A stretch of 12,111 bases of DNA. Origin: Hepatocystis sp. ex Piliocolobus tephrosceles. Taxonomy: Eukaryota; Apicomplexa; Aconoidasida; Haemosporida; Plasmodiidae. The notes under the pieces were generated by a model. That model saw only the letters and a list, made by a program, of their open reading frames with translations. It was not told the DNA's origin and did not search any database. Position 1 is the stretch's first letter; the number at the start of each line of letters is the position of its first letter. Positions 1 through 7,900 of the stretch are shown in pieces. The DNA is taken from positions 1-12,111 of the forward strand of contig CABPSV020000622.1 in NCBI GenBank assembly GCA_902459845.2. Reading direction: 5' to 3'. Position numbers and translations under genes: made by a program.

Positions 1-2768
1 AGTTATATAACAGAAAAAGAATTCGACATGAACACAAATAAAATTTTTGTTAATTTTTTAAAAAAGAATTTAAATATAAATACACAAGAAGATAATGAAG
101 AAATTGATTATTCAAAAATGTATCTTTCAACAAATGAAGAGAACTCAAATGAACAACATAAAGAAATAATAAGTATGTTAAGTGATCATATAAATGATCA
201 TTTAGATTTTTTAGACAATGAAATAAATATAAAAAATGAAACGATGCAAAAAAGTAAGAGTAATGATACAGATATATATGGTAATAGTGATAATGGTGAT
301 AATATTAAGAGTTATAAAAAAGGAAATCGTATTTGTAGTCTTGACAGCAGTAGGTATAGGAGTAACAGCAACAATCGTAGCAGCAACAGCAATAGAAGCA
401 ACAGCAACAGCAATAGAAGCAACAGCAACAACAATAGAAGTAGCAGCAATAGAAGTAGCAGCAATAGAAGTAGCAGCAATAGAAGCAACAGCAACAACAA
501 TAGAAGTAACAGCAATAGAAGCAACAACAATAGAAGTAGCAGCAATAGAAATTACATCAGTAAAAGTTATAAAAAGAACTTAAAAAACCATTTCAATACG
601 TCCCCTAACCCAATACTCATAAAAAAAAGCCAACTTATATCTGCTACAAATAAACTAAATAAAAATAAACCTAGTGAACAAAATGACACAACTGAGAAAA
701 CAGAAAACAACAACGAAAAAAAAAAAAATAATAAAGAAGAAGTTAAAAGATGTAATGAAGCAAATAAAAGATGTAATAGTTATGACAGTACTGATATATG
801 TGTTGATTTATATGATGAAGAATCATGGGATGATGAAAATCCTAAAATGAAAGTGAAAAAAAATAATATAACATTACCCCCTAAAAAAAATAAAAATATA
901 GCACTACCAGATTCGAAAAAGAATAATGTAGACTTAAAAAAAAATACCCGAACAATCAACCTAAACAAAAATACTAATACAATAAAAAATTTGAATACTA
1001 AGAAAAATAACGTTCAAAAAAAAGAATCTAATGCTACACTAACTAATGCTATATTAACAAAAGAAGACAATTATAATAATGATAAACTGAAAGTGTTAGG
1101 AAATGAACTACATAAACAGATAAGTATGTTGGAAAAAGAAAAAGAAAAAGTAAAAAAATTGGAATATGAATTAATTGCGAAAAGTGCTGAAATTGAATTG
1201 GAACGAGAAGAAATGAAAAATAAATTAGAAGAAGAAAAAAAAGAATTTCTTAAAATGTTAGAAGAAGAAAAAAAAAAATGGAATAGAGAAAAAAAAAAAA
1301 TAGAAAATGAAATAGAAAAACAAAAAAATTTAAATATGAATAAAAGAAAATTAACAAACGAAATAGCAATGTTTAAAAATGAAATAAAATTATTACAAAA
1401 TAAAATGAACAGTGAAAAAAAACAACACAAATTAATAGTAGAAAAAATGAAAAAACAAATAGATGATTTATCTATATTAAATGAAAAATTAAAAACTGAG
1501 TTAAAATTATCAGATGAATATAGAGATAAATTAGAAACTTATCAACAAAAAACTATAAGTACATTAGCACAAAATATGACAGAAATAAGTAAAACAAACA
1601 CAAAAAATAATTTTGATTTTATGCAAAATGGACATAACTACGACAATTTATTGGATCACCATAATGATGGAGGTGGTATTAACGATAGAGGTGGTACTAA
1701 CGATAGAGGTGGTACTAACGATAGAGGTGGTACTAACGATAGAGGTGGTACTAACGATGGAGGTAGTATTAATTCCTCTATTGACAGTGACAATTTAAAA
1801 AAAAAAAACAAGTTGCTAAAACAAATAAGGGGAAAAAATAAATACACTACAGGTACAGGTACGGGTACGGGGAATGCTAATAATAAATATAATGAACAAC
1901 GATATTTAGAAGAAACAGGAATATATGACAAAATGAACGAATCTGAATGTTCAAACGATTTAGAAGAAATAATAAATGATAAAAATGGTAACATTTTAAA
2001 CGAATATGATATTATATATAATACTTCTAACAGTGATAACGAACACTATCAAAAAAATAATACTTTACGCAAAAAAAACAGATTTATGCACAATGTTATG
2101 AATAATAATATAAAAAATAAAGAAAAAAAAAAAATCACGCTTAATAATTTATTTGTGAATAATAAAAAAAAAGAAACAAATCTGGATGTTATGGAAAAAG
2201 AAAAGAAAAAAGAAGAAGAAATTAATCAAAATTTGAATAAAATGAAATTAATTATTGAAAAAAATAAAAACAGACTAAAAAGTGAAAATATAAATAATAA
2301 TAATGTCAGGAGAGATGAAGTTAACAGACGTAATGTTATCAGTGGTAAGGGCAATAGTGTTGCCCCCACTAGTACCAATACAAATAATAAAGAAAACAAT
2401 TCGTACAATTTATTTGGTAAGGATTGGAATTTTCTCATACATTTTAATTTTGATGAATTATTTAACACTTGCGAAGATGTTATTAAATCTATTTTTACGC
2501 CATCAAAGAAATTAAAATATAGACAAGCGTTTATCGATGGAAAAGTAGAAACCTTATTTGAAGATGGGATAAAAATAATTGAAAAAAATAAAAATAAAAA
2601 AATCATGAATACAGAAAACTTAGTTATTTATCTTTACCCAAATAGGGATTACAAGGCACAGTTACCTAATTCGTACACAGTAAGTATTTTTAGCATGTTT
2701 TTACATTATGCGTTTTTAAATTATGTGCGTATTTGGTTATATTCCCATTTGTATATTTTTAGAGCCTC

Positions 2769-2799
<31 letters not shown>

Positions 2800-3202
2800 T
2801 GTTTTTTCAGCTATTCCGATTTGTTAGTAAGGAAATATATCAAGTAAACATACCTAACAAATGTCAAATAAACAAGTAAGCATAAAATAGTAGAGTTGGT
2901 TACTTGTGACTTAAAATGAGTTTTCAATTTTATTACTTTATAATGTCTTTTTTATCACTCGTAACGTATTTTCTTGTTCCATTTGGTCCCATTCGCTAAG
3001 TGTAGTTCTATAATAACTTCTTTTAATTCTTTATTTTTTTTTTAGATTTTCGAACGGACAAATAGATTGCAAGTACGATGATGGACATATACAAATTTTG
3101 TTTAGCGACGGCAAGAGAAAAGAAATTTTGCCAAACAAAGATGAGTACGTGATATTACTTGATGGAACAGTATTGAATAAAAAAAATGAGCAAAAAAAAT
3201 GA
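1..3202 (+). CDS. SAS4: SAS-4/CPAP-like centriole (basal body) protein, 3 exons, probably 5'-partial
   Basis: Model: join(<1..2679, 2811..2875, 3046..3202). Residues are numbered from the ATG at 28, but the frame is open to base 1, so the true start is probably upstream; from that ATG the product is 957 aa. Seen: an Asn/Lys-rich N-terminus; Ser/Asn/Arg repeats (about 111-174); a long charged coiled coil (about 352-515); GGTNDR repeats (548-577); a conserved-looking block from about 792; then beta-hairpin repeats typical of the TCP10/G-box domain (FIDGKVETLFEDG at 835-847). Splicing two introns joins this to FSNGQIDCKYDDG, IQILFSDGKRKEI and VILLDGTVL, completing the domain. Family knowledge: SAS-4/CPAP binds tubulin and STIL/Ana2-type partners and builds centriole walls; Plasmodium makes basal bodies only for male gamete flagella, so a role there is the likely one. 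The identification rests on the G-box plus coiled coil; other TCP10-domain proteins are the alternative. Confidence 0.82.
358..549 (+). repeat. Ser/Asn/Arg low-complexity repeat in SAS4-like exon 1
   Basis: Imperfect AGC/AGT/AAC/AAT codon repeats punctuated by AGA encode runs such as RSSSNRSSSNR and RSNSNNNR. This is typical Plasmodium low-complexity insertion. The reverse strand reads as a poly-leucine frame, which is a shadow of the same repeat. Confidence 0.9.
1669..1758 (+). repeat. 18-bp coding tandem repeat (GGTNDR), 5 copies
   Basis: Five in-frame 18-bp units start at 1669, 1687, 1705, 1723 and 1741; a degenerate sixth follows. Each encodes R/G-GGTND. The middle units are identical at the DNA level, indicating recent expansion. 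The array separates the coiled coil from the C-terminal half of the protein. Confidence 0.93.
2680..2810 (+). other. Intron 1 of the SAS4-like gene
   Basis: The donor GTAAGT is at 2680 and the acceptor TTTTTTCAG ends at 2810, giving 131 nt in phase 0. It has no in-frame stop, so exon 1 appears to run on to 2847. The retained frame reads a hydrophobic F/Y/I/L stretch and then poly-Lys from a 27-A run (2769-2795). Splicing restores the G-box reading frame, which is the main reason for calling it an intron. Confidence 0.85.
2876..3045 (+). other. Intron 2 of the SAS4-like gene
   Basis: The donor GTAAGC is at 2876 and the acceptor, a T tract followed by TAG, ends at 3045, giving 170 nt in phase 2. 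The exon 2 frame would hit a stop (TAA) inside the donor itself. Joining AA to the A at 3046 rebuilds a Lys codon and opens directly into FSNGQIDCKYDDG, a recognisable G-box repeat. Confidence 0.87.
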
Positions 3203-3250
3203 GCAAAAATAATGAGCAAAAATAATGAGCAAAAAAAATGAGCAAAAAAA
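3182..3250 (+). repeat. 13-bp tandem repeat spanning the SAS4 stop codon, 5 copies
   Basis: ATGAGC recurs at 3186, 3199, 3212, 3225 and 3238, exactly 13 bp apart, with A-rich spacers. Because 13 is not a multiple of 3, the first unit is read as Asn-Glu-Gln and the second presents TGA (3200-3202) in frame, ending the protein. The later units lie in the 3' UTR. Confidence 0.92.
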
Positions 3251-3655
3251 AAGAACAGAAAAAAAAAAAAATTTAATTGAAGCTTTGGAAGTTGTAGTGT
3301 GTATATTGTATACATCATATATATAATTCTTCCATTGTTTTATTCTTTTTTTTTTTTTTATACATTTTCTGTATTTGTAGACACAACAAATATATAATAT
3401 ATACAATTTAAACCGCTGTTTTTTTGTCCTTGTTTTTGTTTTTTTTTTTTTTTGTAAATAAGTACATAAATTTTTATAACATATTTTTTATTCATTTTTT
3501 TTTCTCTTTTTTAATCTCCTTATTAAATGATTTTTTTTTTTTTTTATTAATTTGTTTACAAATATTTATCTTATCTTTTTAATTATTATCCATGGGAAAC
3601 TTCTTATTCGAATTTTGATTATGTTTGACTTGCCTATTGAATTGGTTGAATTGAC

Positions 3656-3712
3656 TGACCAAAAGGATTGACCAAAAGGATTGACCAAACGAATTGACCG
3701 AACGAACTGACA
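3656..3712. repeat. 13-bp tandem repeat (TGACCAAAAGGAT-like), about 5 copies
   Basis: TGACC or TGAC recurs at 3656, 3669, 3682, 3695 and 3708, exactly 13 bp apart, with units drifting from CCAAAAGG to CCAAACG to CCGAACG. The array is GC-richer than its surroundings and lies in the presumed 3' UTR or downstream flank of the SAS4-like gene. Confidence 0.88.
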
Positions 3713-4083
3713 GATTTGATTTTACCCTTTCTTTTTAATTTTAAACATAGTTTAATCTTATCCCTTTCACATATTTTAGTTTTATGCATTTCAATTTCAC
3801 CTGTTAAATTTTAGCACGTATATATTTTCTATATATATATACATACATTTTTTTTTTTTTTTTTTTTTTTCTGGCTATTGTTTTATGAATATAATATTTT
3901 TTTTAAATATACAAGCGCGATTATATATTATTTGCATGTTTTATTAAATTTATAAATAAAAAAAACATTGGCATTTTTTTTTTTTTTAAACCGCATTTAA
4001 AGAAAGAAACAAAAATATATTTTTTTTCTTTCTCTCTTCATCCATTCATCCATATAAATATATGTATTTATATATATATAAAC

Positions 4084-4198
4084 TTACATATATGAAAAAA
4101 AAATTACATATTTGAAAAAAAAAATTACATATTTGAAAAAAAAAATTACATATTTGAAAAAAAAAATTACATATTTGAAAAAAAAAAAAAAAAAAACA
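4084..4198. repeat. 20/21-bp A-rich tandem repeat (TTACATATTTG + A tract), 5 copies
   Basis: TTACATA starts recur at 4084, 4104, 4125, 4146 and 4167, and the last unit runs into a longer A tract. The A tracts are phased by about two DNA helical turns, an arrangement that could bend DNA or exclude nucleosomes. That functional reading is inference. Confidence 0.9.
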
Positions 4199-4725
4199 TA
4201 ACTGATTCATGGCTGTTTTTTTAAAAAAATTATTGAAATTCTTGAAATTATAAATACCTTATATTTGTAACTTTAAAGGCATTTCATGTTTGCAAATCAT
4301 CTTTTATTCTTGCAAACTGTAACTTTTTTTTTTTTTTTTTTTCATATACAATCACTCCGCTTTTATATTTTAATTATTTAAATACTCATCCATTTATTCA
4401 CCGTTTGTCATTTTGACTTTTTCTATATATATTTAAATAAAAAGCGTATGAGCTTAACAACGTTTAGTTTAACACAATTTTGAATAAATTACTAGTCAGC
4501 CTAGCCATCCTAATCGTGCATAAAATCTCAAATCTCTTATGTGTTTATTCTAACAAGCTCTACGCATATATAAATGTAAAAACATGAGGAGCGTATAATT
4601 ATAAAAGTAAATTTAAAGATAAATAAAAAAAAAATAAAATAAAATAAAATAAAACATATGTCAGATATAAGTCAAACATAAGACAGTTTTCCCTGTTACG
4701 TTATTACTTATATATATTTATATAT

Positions 4726-4800
4726 GTTTATATATGTATATGTTTATATATGTATATGTTTATATATGTATATGTTTATATATGTATATGTTTATATATG
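4726..4800. repeat. 16-bp tandem repeat (GTTTATATATGTATAT), about 5 copies
   Basis: GTTTA recurs at 4726, 4742, 4758, 4774 and 4790, exactly 16 bp apart. It contains several ATGs. One frame from 4724 runs to 4975, overlapping the Pcf11-like start out of frame, so it would be an upstream ORF if transcribed. The peptide is only a translation of the repeat. Confidence 0.9.
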
Positions 4801-4807
4801 TGCGCAC
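4800..4807. promoter_or_regulatory. GTGCGCAC palindrome upstream of the Pcf11-like gene
   Basis: A perfect 8-bp GC-rich palindrome lies 118 bp before the ATG at 4926 and abuts the 16-bp TATATG array. An identical octamer lies upstream of the EXO5 gene (11277-11284). GC-rich short motifs standing out in A+T-rich Plasmodium promoters are often ApiAP2 factor sites, but I cannot assign a factor. Confidence 0.45.
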
Positions 4808-4925
4808 CAAATTAATAAATGTAAATATATATGCCATATACAAGTAATTTTGTCAAGTGGCTTTTTTTTTATCCACGTATTTCTATTGCATAAAACATTA
4901 ATTTATACAATTACAAATTTAAAAC

Positions 4926-7900
4926 ATGAATGTAAATGCATTAGAGAAATATTGCTGTCTGAGCAATATAAATAAGACACCATATGTGACTTTTCTGAGT
5001 ATACTAAAAAGAAAAATGCTTAATGAGGTGAATACAAATAACGTTGATAGTAATTGTGAACATATAAATAAAAAAGCTAGAATTTCACTTTTTACTAATT
5101 TTGACAATTTAAAAAAAAAAACATTAAATGAAAATGATATTTGTATAGATCATTTTAAAGACATGGAAAAGTATATAACTGAAGTTAAAGAATTAACAGA
5201 TATTTATAACTTTTTTTTTAATAATAATAATTTAAATGATGATAGTAGTAGTAGTAGTAGCAATATTAACGATATATTATACGTGAATAAAAGGTTTTGC
5301 AGTATCGACTGGAGTGGTAATAGCGACATCCCAAGTAAAAATGTTTTTTACGGTGCATATAATGACAGTAATAATAACGACTGTAATTTAATCCGAAAAT
5401 TAAAAGACATGGGTAATGATAACAATGGGAGTAGTAGTAGTAGTAGTAGTAGTGGCAGTAGTGTTAGTAGTGACAGTAGTGGTAGTAGTGGTAGTAGTGG
5501 TAGTAGTTGCAGCCAAAGTCGATGTCGTAACAATATAGACATTGCATTAATAAAAAAAAAAAAAAAAAAAAATGCGCTCGATAAATATGAAGAAAATGGA
5601 GTAGGACTATACTCTTATTCAAAAAATGTAGACAATAATACCATGAGTGTATACAAAAAAAAAAAAAAAAAAAAAGATCGAAAAAAAAGATCGAAAAAAT
5701 TATTACTAATGGGTAAAAGGATATTAGACTGTGTGTCTAACCAAATCATATATATCAATGAATTATCTTCCTATGATGTTTTATTACTCGTTTCTTTTGT
5801 TATTCAATTACAAAATGAACAAAAAAAAAATAAAATAGAAGAAAATAATTTAGAAATAATAGCAAACTTAGATAACTTTAAAATGAATTGTACCTATTCA
5901 TTAAAATCAATATACAAACATTATTATCAAAAAAAAGTTTTTCAATGTCTTACTTGTGGATTAAGATTTTATACTAGTTTAGAAAAATTAAATCATTTAG
6001 AATATCATTTCAAAACAAATAAAAATTATATAAGTGAGTCAGGAAAAAAAAATAAATTTAAAAATAAAATGAAATATATCTATCTTGATCATATTAATCT
6101 TCCGATTGAATTTTTTATATGTAAAAATTATTCTTATTTTGAAGATTTATATGATAATGTTATTACTAAAAATAGTAATTCTTTTAATTTTCTGAACACT
6201 GAATTTGACGATAGTAATAACACATATATGGGAAATAAAAATAGTCAAAATTATTTGTATGACATGGGAGAAATATATATGCAAGGGATTACACAGGATA
6301 ACATAAAATCTACAAATACTGACAACGACTTGGGAAAAGTAATAAATCAAAAAAGAAGTAGTAGTATATATGAAAAGGAACAAGGACAATTGGAAGTTGT
6401 TAATAACACATATAGTAGTACTACTCCTGAAAAAAATAATATTGATGATAGTATTGTTTATCACTTATTTAAGAAAAGGGAGTATAATGAACAAAACGAG
6501 TTAATTTTTAATCTAGTTAACAATATGAATAATTTATTTAATCTTAATAAAAAGTGTAACAATATAGATACATTTTTTCATACAAAAGATAAGGACATTA
6601 AACAAGATAATAAAGTTAAAAGTAAATTCGATAATAAGGATATAATTACTAGTAATAGTAGTAGTGATGAATCACAAGATAATAGTAATACTTATTATAA
6701 TAATAGTTATAAAACAAAAGAATCTAGTATAAATAATAATAGTAATAATAATAATAATAATGACAAAACTATCGATTTTTTAGATTTTATTTATGACCAT
6801 GATAATACATATAATGTTTATCTTTCCAATTATTATACCGAAACGGTTGATAAAAATGTACTCATAAATTATATTGAAGGAGAAACAATGTATAAAAATA
6901 TAATGAAATGTTTAGAAATTAATTCTATTGATCAATTTAAATTACCTTCATGGATACCTAAAAGAAGTATACAAACCTTTTTTTTTAATCCTACAAATGA
7001 ATTATTTAACTTTAATACTCATCATCGTAACGAATACAATAATAATTATAACAGTAACAATAAGGTCATAGATATGGATATAATGGAAAACTATAATGAC
7101 ATAAGTTCCGATAGAATGGGACTTAATAACGATGTTACTAACATTATCAACACTAGTACCATTACAAATACTATTAGGGATAAAACTCACATAAGTAACA
7201 TATTATCAAATAAAACTGGAAATAATGAATATAAACTTGATGCACGTGACAATATATGGAATGTATGCACAAAAAACGATTTTTATATTAATGCCAGTTT
7301 GTCACCTCTAAATATGTTTTCTTTATCAAGTCAAAAAAACAATAAATTTCAAAAAAACGAAACAAACTTTTTTATTAATCAGGAACATATTAAAACTGAA
7401 GTTGTTGAAGAAAATGCTTCTACTACTTTTAATTATAATAAACAAATATATGATACAAACAGTACTGATAATAAAAACTGTACTGATAATAAAAACTGTA
7501 CTGATAATAAAAACTGTATCGATGATAAAAACTGTATTGATGATAAAAACTGTACCGATGATAAAAACTGTACCGATGATAAAAACTGTATTGATGATAA
7601 AAACTGTACCGATGATAAAAACTATACCGATGATAAAAACTATACCGATGATAAAAACTGTACCGATGATAAAAACTGTACCGATGATAAAAACTGTACC
7701 GATGATAAAAAGATATTTTTTTCATTTTTAAACATTTTTAAAGAACAATATTTATTCAAAACTAATGTTTTTAAAAATATTTTTCTTTTTTATTTAAGAA
7801 AGCATTATTTTTTAATTTGTAATAAGTTAAAAAACGATACCGATTTTAATGAACTTCAAAAAAGACTATTTAATTATATATATATTAATTATGTACAAAA

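Larger units (their letters stand above)
3203..4925. other. Intergenic region between tandem genes (3' flank of SAS4, 5' flank of the Pcf11-like gene)
   Basis: About 1.7 kb without a credible gene. It holds the tail of the 13-bp array, poly(dT) and poly(dA) tracts (for example 3425-3453, 3849-3870 and 4325-4342), a second 13-bp array (3656-3712), a 20/21-bp array (4084-4198), an AAAAT run (about 4627-4653) and a 16-bp array (4726-4800). A relatively GC-richer, repeat-free stretch at about 4441-4600 may be part of the promoter or 5' UTR of the downstream gene. No TATA box or transcription start can be placed by eye. Confidence 0.8.

Noticed and set aside
312..545. Minus-strand 77-codon poly-leucine frame
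   Set aside because: It is the reverse complement of the Ser/Asn/Arg codon repeat in SAS4 exon 1 and has no independent signal.
2680..2847. C-terminal hydrophobic tail and poly-Lys of the unspliced SAS4 frame
   Set aside because: It lies in an AT-rich intron with good donor and acceptor; splicing restores a recognised G-box, so the apparent membrane segment is probably composition only.
7402..7731. Overlapping plus and minus frames across the TDDKNC array
   Set aside because: An 18-bp repeat without stops in several frames yields long open frames automatically; the repeated peptides have no other content.
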